DNA of 64,000 nucleotides from Argyresthia goedartella (taxonomy: Eukaryota; Arthropoda; Insecta; Lepidoptera; Argyresthiidae): NCBI GenBank assembly GCA_949825045.1, contig OX463832.1:23616552-23680551 (forward strand). Direction: 5' to 3'. The translations under genes were made by a program, and so were the position numbers. Positions 42,529 to 51,938 of this stretch are shown here, in pieces. Under the pieces are notes generated by a model that searched no databases, was not told the origin of the DNA, and saw only the letters and a program-made list of their open reading frames with translations. Position 1 is the first letter of the stretch, and each line of letters opens with the position of its first letter.

Positions 42529-42827
42529 TTAGCAGGCAATATCGCACTATGTGTACACTGTTAATACAGAATAGTGCACCAGTAAAAAAGAAAAGGAAAA
42601 CATTAAAATATCATAGTAACTAATTAGCCTAAGAACAATGTACAAGTTACATGAGTAAAGTCACACACACCTAAACAAATAACTGCTTGTCAATATCAAT
42701 CAATCAAATTTAGATTGGAGAATTATTATCATGAAAAAAAAGACAAGCTAGTTTTCTCCTCACAGAAGGAATTGAGCAGTTGAATACATCAATATCCATC
42801 TCTCTTGACAATTATTCAAAGAACCAA

Positions 42828-42887
42828 TACCAAGAAGACTAGACGCAGCGTCAATGTTAGTATTGACGTCTGCGTCTAGTTTTCTTG
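42828..42887. repeat. Short near-perfect hairpin
   Basis: CCAAGAAGACTAGACGCAGC and, after a short loop around TTAG, GTCTGCGTCTAGTTTTCTTGG-type sequence pair over about 26 bp with few mismatches. Possibly a minimal MITE. Confidence 0.7.
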
Positions 42888-42994
42888 GTTAACAACAAGA
42901 ACATAATATTGCGTCACGCCTTTTCCAAACAGTTGGCAGAGGCAAAATTGTGCCCACTTTAAGCCCGTTAGTCAATACTCCATTTTGCGACATA

Positions 42995-43175
42995 AATATT
43001 TTACATTGCTTCTGACCCCACACTAGGATACCCTGTGTCGTGGGAACCAGAAATAGCGACATCACACACATATAAACATCCAAGATCTGTTTTGTTTTTT
43101 TTTTTCCCCAGCTGGGGATCGAACCCTGGACCTCTCGCATGGTAGGCAGAGCTACGACCTCAGCGCCATGTAATG
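42995..43175 (-). mobile_element. SINE B, copy 2
   Basis: The minus-strand tRNA-like head at about 43105-43172 (GGCGCTGAGGTCG, TCTGCCTACCATGCGAGAGG, B box GGTTCGATCCC) is followed by a body with GACGTC-like CACACACAT and CCCACACTAGGATACCCTGT. A T-run of about 13 lies at 43089-43104. Confidence 0.78.
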
Positions 43176-43179
43176 TGTA

Positions 43180-44250
43180 ACTTGTGCGTGTATCCAAACG
43201 TGCCCAATACCAAAATACGCAATTACAGTGGACTCCCTCGTCAATCCAGCATATCTACCCTAGCATGCCTATGGAGCACGGGGATTACCCTCGCGGCATC
43301 GCGGCTAAATTATTTGTCGCGTTCCGAGTCACGCCAACAGAGCCATCATCGCTCACGTGACGTCACGACCATCATGCCATCATGCATGACCATCATGCCC
43401 GTTCCGAGTGGGAAATGGCGACCATCATAGATATCCATTCGGAACGCTGTGAAAGCGACGGTAGACGTTGACACTGACAGATGACACTATTATAAATAAC
43501 CCAACTCTTGTAAGTTATCGTCATTTCGAGTCGTAGACAGTCGTAACAGTTATATCAGCTTTGTATTGGGTGAATAATTGAGGAAATAAACAATTATGGC
43601 GCGCCAAAAGTCGATTCTGGTTACTGTCCTAAGTTTGATTGTCAGCTGTCTGCGTGACAGCTCAAAGCATGGGCGATGATAGCACAACATGGCGGCGTTA
43701 ATGATGTCATTCATGACGTCATATCAACTATTTTGAGCTATCGTTTTCACGCTAAAACTCATTCGGAACGACTCGTAGACGCTGTAATCGATTATGGTGC
43801 GATTCGGAATACGCTGATTGTAATCAGTGTTGCCAATTTGGTTACTCAGGGATATTTGTAGACGTTAAATTTCAGGGTAGATAGAATCGTTTTCATAAAT
43901 AAAAACGATAGTATATTATAGGAAATTGGCTTTCATAACCTGGATCTGTCCGTTTCGTTGAATCGTCTAGCGACTTTCTGGCGAGTTTTGGTATTGAAGT
44001 CTAGCGACATAGAATTTTGGAGTTAGGAACTCTGATGCAGGCAGTTAGAGTGTTGTGTTGTGTAGAGAGAGACAATTCTTTGTAGAAAAAAGTTTTCCTA
44101 AAATCCAGAGCGGAAAAATGTTTCTAATAATGATTAATGACTGTTATGGGTAAAACGAGTGTTAGTGTGATTTATAAAAATTATAAGAACAGCACGAGTG
44201 TGGTATGGAAACTTTTTTAACGGCGAAAGATAGTCTTTCAGTGAAATATA
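43180..44250. other. Repeat-like stretch, no gene seen
   Basis: 43330-43520 repeats the 36250-36420 sequence. The rest has several ATTCGGAAC/GTTCCGAAT motifs in both orientations at 43270-43800, suggesting a larger degenerate fold-back element. No protein recognised. Confidence 0.4.
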
Positions 44251-44254
44251 AAAT

Positions 44255-44680
44255 GTGCCCTGCCCTGCTATTATAAAAATCTGTTCTCGCTCTACCAACG
44301 GTCTTTTATATGCACTCGAGAAAAATGTTTCTATCGAAGAAACAGTGTGTAGAGTGGCAGCGATATATGGAATGTCATTTGCAAAATGTATCACGTCAAT
44401 TGATATTCGCGAATTATTACAATCAGAAGGCTACAGATTGCCTACTTCTGCCAATACGATACAAGCTATTATAATAAACTACGGGGCATCGATTCAAAAG
44501 AAAACTGTCGATAACTTGAAGCATTGAAAGCATCACGAAAGCAATTCACAGTAACTTTTGATGAGTGGTCATCCCTAAGAAATCTTCGCTTATTAAATTT
44601 GAATTTTCACTTATTTATCGCTGGAGCTGTGAGCATTTGGAACTTGGGACTAGTAAAAGATCATACTCTAAATATGTCTT
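44255..44680 (+). pseudogene. hAT-family transposase fragment
   Basis: Plus-strand frames read ALEKNVSIEETVCRVAAIYG, FAKCITSIDIRELLQSEGYR, LPTSANTIQAIIINYGA and, after a frameshift at about 44524, KASRKQFTVTFDEWSSLRNL and IWNLGLV. The FDEW(T/S)S.RN and FWNLGL blocks mark the start of the catalytic core of hAT transposases related to ZBED-type proteins. Only the region around the first catalytic Asp remains, and the downstream RNase-H fold and dimerisation domain are absent. Confidence 0.8.
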
Positions 44681-45040
44681 TTCATACTAAATACTGTAAA
44701 AAAACACTTAACAACAAAAAAATAAACACTTTACCTAAACCTACTCGGCCTTACTAATAAAAAAAGTTATTCAATGTTTAACTTATACAATGTTTTGTCA
44801 TTTTCATACGTCGAGTAAATGTCAAATGTCAAAGCAAGACAAAACACTGTATAAATTACACAGAGAATAACTTCTTTTATCAGTAAGTCCGACAGTCTTT
44901 TATTTTCATATTACACTAATTCATATATATAATTAGAGCAAAAAGTATGTTATCTTTCGCAATCCCGCAAATCCCACGAACCCGCGGGATTGATGACCTC
45001 GATCCCGCAGGCTTGCACACTTTAATTACGTACACAGACG

Positions 45041-45250
45041 AATGGGTTAGCCTAGTGACCCTGCCTACGAAGCTGACGGTGCTGGTTTCGAATCCCGGTA
45101 AGTGCAACTATTTGTGTGATGAGCATGAATATTTGTTTCTTAGTCTTGGATGTTTTCTATGTTTTCACATATGTATTTATCTCTATTTATCTAAACATAG
45201 CGCCGTCTAGTACCCATAACTCACACCTTATTGAGCTTACTGTGGGTCTA
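45041..45250 (+). mobile_element. SINE C, copy 1
   Basis: tRNA-like head GGGTTAGCCTAGTGACCCTG, CCTACGAAGCTGACGG and a B-box-like GGTTTCGAATCCCGG, then the body TTTGTGTGATGAGCATGAAT, TTAGTCTTGGATGTTTTCTA and GTCTAGTACCCATAAC. An inverted second copy is at 57000-57180. Confidence 0.75.
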
Positions 45251-45353
45251 GTTCGATTTGTTTAAGATTAAATCAAATCAATTCAAATAAGTTTATTTGC
45301 ATGATTTTTGGTAACAATATTGGATCTTAATTTTATACATTGTCCTGTAATAA

Positions 45354-45608
45354 ATGATGATTGAAAGGAGATTGACTAAACACATGTATACAGCGGGTGT
45401 GAAAGGAGCCGTCGGGCGGGGACGCCCAAGAAGCTCCTATAAAGACCAAATCGGCGATTTGTTAGTGAAGCGGCAAATACGAAGTACCCGCAACCGGCGA
45501 GCTTGCATGAAGAGACTTATGAATGTTGAGGAAGCGAGAGATGTATGCCAGGATCGTATAGCAGGTGGAGGTCTTTGGTCTCTGCCTACCCCTCTTATGG
45601 GGAAATAG
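45354..45608 (+). pseudogene. Retroelement C-terminal fragment (LINE-like)
   Basis: Open for 84 codons: RRLTKHMYTAGVKGAVGRGR, PRSSYKDQIGDLL, RRACMKRLMNVEEARDVCQD, R.. and stop. The MY.A.V.G..GRGRP and (R)ACMKRLM.V.EA...C.DR pattern is a C-terminal piece common in arthropod LINE polyproteins. No RT domain is adjacent. Confidence 0.7.
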
Positions 45609-45609
45609 G

Positions 45610-46060
45610 CGTGAGCATATGTAGTGCCTTCGTAGTCGTTCATTAATAAGCCTTTAAAACATACCCTTGGCCTTGGCTGGCCGGTGAGGGGTCATTGTCC
45701 TCTGAGGAGCTAAGAATGTGGTCAAGTGCGAGCGAGCGATACTCAGTTCCTTGCGATTGCGTCTGACTATAATGTAGCATTTCAGATTCTCAATTACATT
45801 AGTAAATTGGATTTTTCATTGTTAAATTTACATTACGTATTAAAGAGCACTACCTCTCTCTTTCGTAAAAGTTAGTGTATTTATATTATTATATTTAAAG
45901 TTTATGTAGTATATATCGGTAATTATTTTGTATTTCCTATCTGTATTTTAAAGGAATTTAATTTATTCCTAGGCATTTTATTTATAGTATTTATTGTGCA
46001 CTGCCTACCCTTTTATGATACCAATTCCTATAATGCCTTGGTTTGCTGGAAGATATTTTT
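45610..46060. other. AT-rich stretch, likely LINE 3' region
   Basis: No gene. It includes TGCCTTGGTTTGCTGGAAGA, close to a LINE 3' motif that also occurs near 54885 and 56375. Confidence 0.4.
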
Positions 46061-46061
46061 T

Positions 46062-46200
46062 GTTGTTCTTACATGTTCAACCTAACACGAAGGATAAAGG
46101 GGCTTCGCTTCGCACACACCCTTCACCCTTAACCTAAGCTACCGCAGCATTTTGCCCTGATATTTGCTGTGCAAATCAGTATTTTTGATGTGCAGTTTAA
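46062..46200 (-). repeat. Repeat K, copy 6
   Basis: Core at 46062-46165 in minus orientation (GTTCTTACATGTTCAACCTA ... CTACCGCAGCATTTTGCCCT), then ATTTGCTGTGCAAATCAGTA in the arm. The BEL/Pao element is inserted 65 bp further right. Confidence 0.78.
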
Positions 46201-46265
46201 TATTTCCCTAAAAAAATATGTTTTTAAATAATGCCACGAGTGTAAAATCTTTGTGTTACATCCTG

Positions 46266-46799
46266 TGTTCAGGCTTCTCGGCACCTAATGACCTCGCAGG
46301 GGCCCATCAGCTACGAGGTAGCGTAGCGATCAGATGCCAAGAAGTGTGAACGTCGGCGATTCACCGAGCTATTACTTATGTAGTCGATCTAACCTGGTCT
46401 GTGCTTCGGTCCCGTCAACCTCCTGTCTCTCTGCAAGGCCCGGGTGCACCCTAGGCTCTTCTTGGTAGACAGGTTCTTCAGCCAACCAGGTATGACTGGC
46501 AGGCCAGCACAGTGTTCCAACACAGGTTATGTTACGTGGGAAAAACCAATCGGCCACGTAATTGCGAACTTTATCTGGTTCGGGGAACCACAACACACTC
46601 AGCTATATAGACAATCCTGAGGGGAACCCGAATACAATTCCAGATGGCTTACGATTTAATTTCAATACCCAAATCAATACGCGTTACATTGCGAGGGCTT
46701 TCGTCTGTCATTTGTCAAAAACTGCAAGGTTGGCAGCAACGTCAAATTCAAAATGGCCGTTCCGAAACCATCGATCGAATATCGATTTGGAATCGAACA
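46266..46799 (-). repeat. 3' LTR of the BEL/Pao element
   Basis: Same 534-bp sequence as the 5' LTR apart from position 46711. It is preceded in transcription direction by purine-rich AGGGGACAGGTGGG and GGGCGGGTGAT, candidates for the polypurine tract. Confidence 0.93.
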
Positions 46800-46831
46800 A
46801 TCACCCGCCCGGACAGGCACCCACCTGTCCC

Positions 46832-48475
46832 CTAATCTACGGGCAGCCGAGACAACGTTGCTACCGCTCGTTTTAGAACCGAGCCTCCTACTAGAACCTC
46901 TGCAGACCGGGGGGTCCCGTCCTTGCCAGGGAACAAGTTAACAATGCGCCCCCTGCGCCAACGTAGTGGCGGTAGGTTAGCATCCTTAACCAGAACGAGG
47001 TCACCAACACTAGGGGGGCTGGTTTTGTCAGTCCACTTAAGGCGCTGTTGTAAGATATGCAGATACTCGAGCGACCAACGCTTCCAGAAATTCTGAGTAA
47101 ACTGCTGCAACATCTGGTACCTTGACAACCGATACAATTTCACTCCCTCGAAGGGGTGCTCGGGCAACGCGTTAAGTGGCTGTCCTATCAAGAAATGGCC
47201 TGGGGTCAGAGCCTCCAGGTCATTTGGATCCGAGCTGAGCGGACACAACGGTCGCGAATTGAGAACGGCCTCGATCTTACAAAACAATGTCACGAGCTCC
47301 TCAAAAGTCAGCGCGGTCTGACCTACTATACGCCCCAAGTGCGTCTTAGCTGACTTAACTACGGCCTCAAAAATCCCACACCAGTGGGGGCAACTCGGTG
47401 GGCTGAAGGTCCACTGTATACCCCGACGGGAGAGGGCCGTTCCAATATCCACTTTATTTACATTCAAAAAGTTGACTATCTCTCGTAAGTATCGTTCCGC
47501 ACCGACGTAGTTAGTGCCGTTATCAGAGCGGATCAAAGTTGGAAGTCCCCTTCGAGAAACAAACCTATCCAAACAAGCAATGAAAGCCTCTGTCGAGAGA
47601 TCAGCAACGAGCTCGAGATGTACCGCCTTGGTGGATAAACAAACAAACACACATGAGCTATACCGGTCCAGCAGAAACCCGGCGTCAGGGTCCTCAGCCT
47701 TCTGGGTAACATGCACGGCCGCTCTGGGGCCATGATCCGAAGATACTACTACATGGCTGTGGGGCCAGTCCGATTCTCTCCTGGCAAGCCAGGGTGGTCC
47801 CCACCACAAATGGTGTCTAACGAGTTCAGGAGCCCGACATCCCCTGGATGCACAATCAGACGGGTTCAATTCTCCTGGTACATGTCTCCAGGTCAGTGGG
47901 ACCTCAGACGACACAATCTGGGAGACACGGTTCGCAACAAAAACCTCTAAGTTATGGACCGAAGCCTTCAGCCAGCACAAAACAATCTGGCTGTCCGTCC
48001 ACGCGTACACCGTATCCTCCAAAACCACTGACCCACGCAACACTGTTAGAGTGTGATTCAAAAGTTTGGTCAAAAGAGCAGCCCCGGACAGTTCCAGTTT
48101 TGGAATCGTCATCCTTGTCCGAATAGGCGCTACCTTGCTTTTTGCCAAAACCAAACGCACGTCGACCTCCCCGGTGGAGGTGACGGTTCGCAAGTAAACC
48201 GCTGCCGCAAACCCTCGTTCAGAGGCATCACAAAACCCGTGAAGGGTTGCCCTGTAATCCCCAGCAGGGACCAATTTCCTCGGCAGCGATACATTATTTA
48301 TATTGAGGCCCAACCATTTTGCTAAATCATTCGATACAATGCAGCCCTGAGCTCCAGAATCTAATAGGGCGCGAACGTATGTTGGGTTGCCCGCCAAATC
48401 CCAAACAAGCACAGAGGCGATCGGTAACACCACCGTCTCCGGTTGGGGGGCAACAAATTGTTGGGCCGCAAATTC
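46832..48475 (-). CDS. pol: BEL/Pao Pol, deletion derivative (protease, RNase H, part of integrase)
   Basis: Continues the gag frame after a single TAG (48476-48478) and has no ATG near its start, so expression needs stop readthrough or is lost. Counting from the Val at 48433: the aspartic protease has ALLDSGAQGCIVS (23-34). It is cut short about residue 46 and joined to VSLPRKL and RNase H, which keeps all four acidic positions (HGFCDASERG, KLELSGA, WTDSQIV, NPSDCASRG). No reverse transcriptase palm motifs are present. After LLDRYSS (about 254-260) a second deletion joins CVFVCLSTKAVHLEL of integrase, removing the zinc-binding region and the first catalytic Asp but keeping SDNGTNYVGA and the GIFEAVVKSAK Glu. 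The C-terminal integrase part runs to the stop before the 3' LTR. Both joints keep the frame. Confidence 0.9.
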   Translation of the reverse strand, partial: EFAAQQFVAPQPETVVLPIASVLVWDLAGNPTYVRALLDSGAQGCIVSNDLAKWLGLNINNVSLPRKLVPAGDYRATLHGFCDASERGFAAAVYLRTVTSTGEVDVRLVLAKSKVAPIRTRMTIPKLELSGAALLTKLLNHTLTVLRGSVVLEDTVYAWTDSQIVLCWLKASVHNLEVFVANRVSQIVSSEVPLTWRHVPGELNPSDCASRGCRAPELVRHHLWWGPPWLARRESDWPHSHVVVSSDHGPRAAVHVTQKAEDPDAGFLLDRYSSCVFVCLSTKAVHLELVADLSTEAFIACLDRFVSRRGLPTLIRSDNGTNYVGAERYLREIVNFLNVNKVDIGTALSRRGIQWTFSPPSCPHWCGIFEAVVKSAKTHLGRIVGQTALTFEELVTLFCKIEAVLNSRPLCPLSSDPNDLEALTPGHFLIGQPLNALPEHPFEGVKLYRLSRYQMLQQFTQNFWKRWSLEYLHILQQRLKWTDKTSPPSVGDLVLVKDANLPPLRWRRGRIVNLFPGKDGTPRSAEVLVGGSVLKRAVATLSRLPVD

Positions 48476-50389
48476 CTAGCGAGGGCCCCCGGGGCCCCAC
48501 TGTGCCTGTAACCGATCAGGTAGGCAGCTATACGCCAGAGGGTCCCATTGTACAAATGGCCCACGCGCCGGTTCCATTGCCACCCTACGACACCCCCCGA
48601 AGGGGGGTGGGCGTGAATTCAACCGTGGCCGCTCCATGAGCGGGGGGGACATCACATGCGACCGACGAGGACGAGGCGACGAGCGGGGCGACAACTGAGG
48701 CGGCGTCCGAACCGCATCCGCATAGCTCGAAGGTGTCCCATGCCACCCGCCCGTTACGGCCTGCTCAACATACCCAATGTCCCGCTGAGTCGGATGCTGA
48801 GTCGCAACCGAAAACTCAGGGCCCCCCATGTGATGACCCTGAGTGCGGCCCTGCACCCCTGGGTGGCTGCGTGCTTGTGGCCCCATTGCCCGCTGAGTCG
48901 GATGCTGAGTCGCAACCGAAAACTCAGGGCCCCCCATGTGATGACCCTGAGTGCGGCCCTGCACCCTAGTACTGCCCTGTGCACGTGGGGACGTTGGCCC
49001 CTGAGTTGCGCTCCGAGTCGCAAACGAATTCTCAGGGCCCCATGCCGTGTCACCCTGGGTACGGCCCTGTGGACGTGGGGACGTTGGCCCCTGAGTTGCG
49101 CTCCTTGTCGCAAACGAATTCTCAGGGCCCCATGCCGTGTCACCCCGGGTACGGCCCTGTGGTGGCTGTTGGCCGTACCGGTTCATGCACAACAGATTGT
49201 TGTGGGCCCCACCACAATATCCGCACATTTTTGTGCGCGTGCAGTACCTAGCCATGTGTGGCCCGAGGCACAGGAAACACCAGCTCCGCTGCTTGGCCAT
49301 CCGGCGCCGTCCCTGAACCCTAAGTTCCCCGAACTTATTGCAATTGGCCACAGCATGGCCAATCTGCCTACAACATGGGCAGGTCTCACTATGTGGGGTC
49401 AATGCACTCACAGTCCCATATGACTGCCGGCTGGTGCGGTCCTTCCTCGTCGGAGAGCCCCTACTCACAGCGCTCCCGGCAGCTCTCTGTGGCTCCGAAG
49501 GATGGGTGACCGTCAACCCCAAATTCTCTGCCCGTCGAGCCTCCTCTTCCAAAAATCCGACCAAGTCGGAGAAGGCGGGCAGGTCCTCGGCCGACCTCCC
49601 GTGAGACTGTTCGAAACGAGTCTGCACGTCAGCGGGTAGGCGGGAAAGTACTATGTACAGCAGTAGGTACGACCATTCACCAACCGGAAGTCCAAGATTC
49701 TCTAGGGCCTTGGTGACGGACAACAACGGGTTCAAAACCTCCGTCTGTATGGCCCCGACCTTGTTCACAACCGGGATACTAAACAAACGGTTCAGTTGGG
49801 CATCGGCCAACCTCCGTTTGTTATGGTAACGTCTGACCAACAATTGTCTGGCCGTTTCATAGTTACCCTCCGTAACTGTCAAATGAGCGACCAGCTCCCT
49901 AGGCTCACCCCTCAATGCTGCCACCAGCTGAGCCATCTTGACAGACTTGGTAATGTCCGATCGCATGTGCACCAAACTGTCGAACAGATTGATGAAGCTC
50001 ATCCATTCACCGGACACTCCGTCAAAAGTAGGCATAGTTATGGCCGGTAACCTGGACCCTGAACCCCGAAACGGCAGAGGTGCTTCAATGTCACCACCAT
50101 GGCTGGACTCGCGCTGTCTACGTATGTCCGCAGCCTTCTGCGTGATAGCAGCTGCCATCTCCATACATTGGTCGACATCCCCTAGCAACCGTGACAGCCT
50201 GTCAGGTGCGCAACCATCAACTGATTCCGCCTGCGCGGACAATTCGAGCACCCTATTGTAACGTTCCTTAACGTCCATAGACCGCTCCAATACCACATCA
50301 TGCCTATCTAAACGGTCTATCAGACCGTGTGCGGAGGAAAACCATCTGAGTTCCTTAGAAACACCCTTCTGTATTTCAGATAACGACAT
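48476..50389 (-). CDS. gag: BEL/Pao Gag protein
   Basis: A 637-residue protein starting MSLSEIQKGVSKEL. The N-terminal 110 residues look helical. LPAITMPTFDGVSGEWMSFI (about 114-133) opens the Pao-type capsid-like domain, which continues through LVAALRGEPRELV, LLVRRYHNKRRLADA and YIVLSRLPADVQTRFEQ. Three zinc knuckles follow: CPCCRQIGHAVANC (C-X2-C-X4-H-X4-C), CFLCLGPHMARYC and CGYCGGAHNNLLC. The C-terminal third has four imperfect tandem units of 30-35 residues (two with DTAWGPENSFATRSATQG, two with HHMGGPEFSVATQHPTQ) and a Pro/Arg-rich end. It forms the particle that packages the element RNA. The ATG lies 617 bases after the 5' LTR. It ends CGC TAG, in the same frame as pol. Confidence 0.92.
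   Translation of the reverse strand: MSLSEIQKGVSKELRWFSSAHGLIDRLDRHDVVLERSMDVKERYNRVLELSAQAESVDGCAPDRLSRLLGDVDQCMEMAAAITQKAADIRRQRESSHGGDIEAPLPFRGSGSRLPAITMPTFDGVSGEWMSFINLFDSLVHMRSDITKSVKMAQLVAALRGEPRELVAHLTVTEGNYETARQLLVRRYHNKRRLADAQLNRLFSIPVVNKVGAIQTEVLNPLLSVTKALENLGLPVGEWSYLLLYIVLSRLPADVQTRFEQSHGRSAEDLPAFSDLVGFLEEEARRAENLGLTVTHPSEPQRAAGSAVSRGSPTRKDRTSRQSYGTVSALTPHSETCPCCRQIGHAVANCNKFGELRVQGRRRMAKQRSWCFLCLGPHMARYCTRTKMCGYCGGAHNNLLCMNRYGQQPPQGRTRGDTAWGPENSFATRSATQGPTSPRPQGRTQGDTAWGPENSFATRSATQGPTSPRAQGSTRVQGRTQGHHMGGPEFSVATQHPTQRAMGPQARSHPGVQGRTQGHHMGGPEFSVATQHPTQRDIGYVEQAVTGGWHGTPSSYADAVRTPPQLSPRSSPRPRRSHVMSPPLMERPRLNSRPPPFGGCRRVAMEPARGPFVQWDPLAYSCLPDRLQAQWGPGGPR
48775..49165 (-). repeat. 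Tandem repeats within gag
   Basis: Two blocks of paired near-identical DNA units: ACCCTGAGTGCGGCCCTGCA-containing units at about 48775-48970, and CTCAGGGCCCCATGCCGTGT-containing units at about 48975-49150. They keep the gag frame and encode the Gln/Gly/Pro-rich repeats at its C-terminus. Confidence 0.88.
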
Positions 50390-50986
50390 GATCGGAACGA
50401 TACTTACTCACAATTTGCAGTAACTCAATTATATTGGACCCTCCAGTCTACAACCCAAACGAGGGAACCCCAAACCACAACTTAAACAATGCTGTTTTCC
50501 TTAAACAATAGGAACCGAGTTTTATATCTATATAAATTCTGTAAATACAATTTAGTTTCCCTCTATCATTATAACACACACAGATAGTCAATATTAGTTC
50601 AAGTTATAAATTGCTATAAACTGAAAACAATGTAATAGCCTGCCATCAATAGATGTAACTACCTATGTTAACCAAACATTCATTAGCATTACTAGACCAC
50701 TAATAGATTGACTAACTGGTACTTCAATGCAAATTTCAAATTCACCTACAATGTACCTAAGTTGAGTACCTACTATTCTGAGTCACATCTCAGTACAACT
50801 GGTCATTTAGGGAAAACTGTAATATCTGTCTGTCTACTACCAGCAATAGACTTATAGCTTACAATACTACCAATCTATGTGGATACAGGAACAACACCAA
50901 GTTAGCTAATAACCGCCTATACCTACAGATTGATAGTCCCAAATCGTGGGTTCCTGGAGCCCTTGACGGCTGCAAATCTCAGGAAA

Positions 50987-51003
50987 CCACGCTCTTGCTA
51001 CCA
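50987..51003 (-). other. Primer binding site candidate
   Basis: Three bases inside the 5' LTR the minus strand reads TGGTAGCAAGAGCGTGG. TGG is the complement of the CCA at tRNA 3' ends, so this is where minus-strand synthesis should be primed. I did not identify the tRNA. Confidence 0.65.
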
Positions 51004-51006
51004 AAA

Positions 51007-51540
51007 TGTTCAGGCTTCTCGGCACCTAATGACCTCGCAGGGGCCCATCAGCTACGAGGTAGCGTAGCGATCAGATGCCAAGAAGTGTGAACGTCGGCGA
51101 TTCACCGAGCTATTACTTATGTAGTCGATCTAACCTGGTCTGTGCTTCGGTCCCGTCAACCTCCTGTCTCTCTGCAAGGCCCGGGTGCACCCTAGGCTCT
51201 TCTTGGTAGACAGGTTCTTCAGCCAACCAGGTATGACTGGCAGGCCAGCACAGTGTTCCAACACAGGTTATGTTACGTGGGAAAAACCAATCGGCCACGT
51301 AATTGCGAACTTTATCTGGTTCGGGGAACCACAACACACTCAGCTATATAGACAATCCTGAGGGGAACCCGAATACAATTCCAGATGGCTTACGATTTAA
51401 TTTCAATACCCAAATCAATACGCGTTACATTGCGAGGGCTTTCGTCTGTCAGTTGTCAAAAACTGCAAGGTTGGCAGCAACGTCAAATTCAAAATGGCCG
51501 TTCCGAAACCATCGATCGAATATCGATTTGGAATCGAACA
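51007..51540 (-). repeat. 5' LTR of the BEL/Pao element
   Basis: In transcription direction it starts TGTTCGATTCC at 51540 and ends CTGAACA at 51007. It must hold promoter and poly(A) functions, but I could not assign a TATA box with confidence. Confidence 0.93.
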
Positions 51541-51663
51541 TCCTGTATGAGAGTTCCTATAAAAAGATTACATCAGCAATTTATTTTTTGGTTCTTCCGC
51601 CTCCAAAATAGGACAGTGAACTGTGTGGTGATTCATTCCATTCCGTGATGGATATTAATAACT

Positions 51664-51830
51664 ATTACAACGACGGTTTTCTGTGGCACAGCGGTTGTGG
51701 CTCTGCCTACCATGCGAGAGGTCCCGGGTTCGATCCCCGGCTGGGGATAAAGAAATAATAATCCCAGGTCTTGGATGTTTATATGTGTGTGACGTCGACG
51801 ACTCTAGACCCCCCAAGACAAGTCTGACTG
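51664..51830 (+). mobile_element. SINE B, copy 3
   Basis: Clean tRNA-like head (GTGGCTCTGCCTACCATGCG, AGAGGTCCCGGGTTCGATCC), then a body with GTCTTGGATGTTTATATGTG, TGTGACGTCGACG and AGTGTGGGGTC. This copy best shows the plus-sense structure of the family. Confidence 0.8.
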
Positions 51831-51938
51831 AGTGTGGGGTCTGCTATTCACCACTATTTTTTTAACGCTGTGCTCAAGTACATTTATAATAATAATAATA
51901 ATAACGCCTTGGACACTATCTACACACATTGGAAGTCC

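Larger units (their letters stand above)
46266..51540 (-). mobile_element. BEL/Pao LTR retrotransposon, recent, internally deleted
   Basis: 5,275 bp, transcribed on the minus strand. Two 534-bp LTRs (46266-46799 and 51007-51540) begin TG and end CA; by eye they differ at one base (T at 46711, G at 51452). The element is flanked by a perfect 5-bp duplication TCCTG (46261-46265 and 51541-51545). BEL/Pao elements are retroviral-like with one gag-pol frame (Gag, protease, reverse transcriptase, RNase H, integrase) and normally 6-9 kb. Here gag is complete, then come TAG, protease, RNase H and a shortened integrase, all in one frame, while the reverse transcriptase is absent. Near-identical LTRs imply recent insertion, so the reverse transcriptase must have come from another copy. 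A solo LTR of the family is at 37678. Confidence 0.95.

Noticed and set aside
48775..49165. CRISPR-like direct repeats
   Set aside because: Repeats are in-frame, unequal in spacing, inside gag, and the window is eukaryotic.
48656..49423. 255-codon open frame on the plus strand
   Set aside because: It is the antisense shadow of the repetitive, GC-rich gag C-terminus; its apparent repeats are the gag repeats read backwards.
46261..51545. Complete autonomous BEL element or endogenous retrovirus with env
   Set aside because: The reverse transcriptase is absent and no open frame lies between pol and the 3' LTR, so neither autonomy nor an envelope gene is supported.
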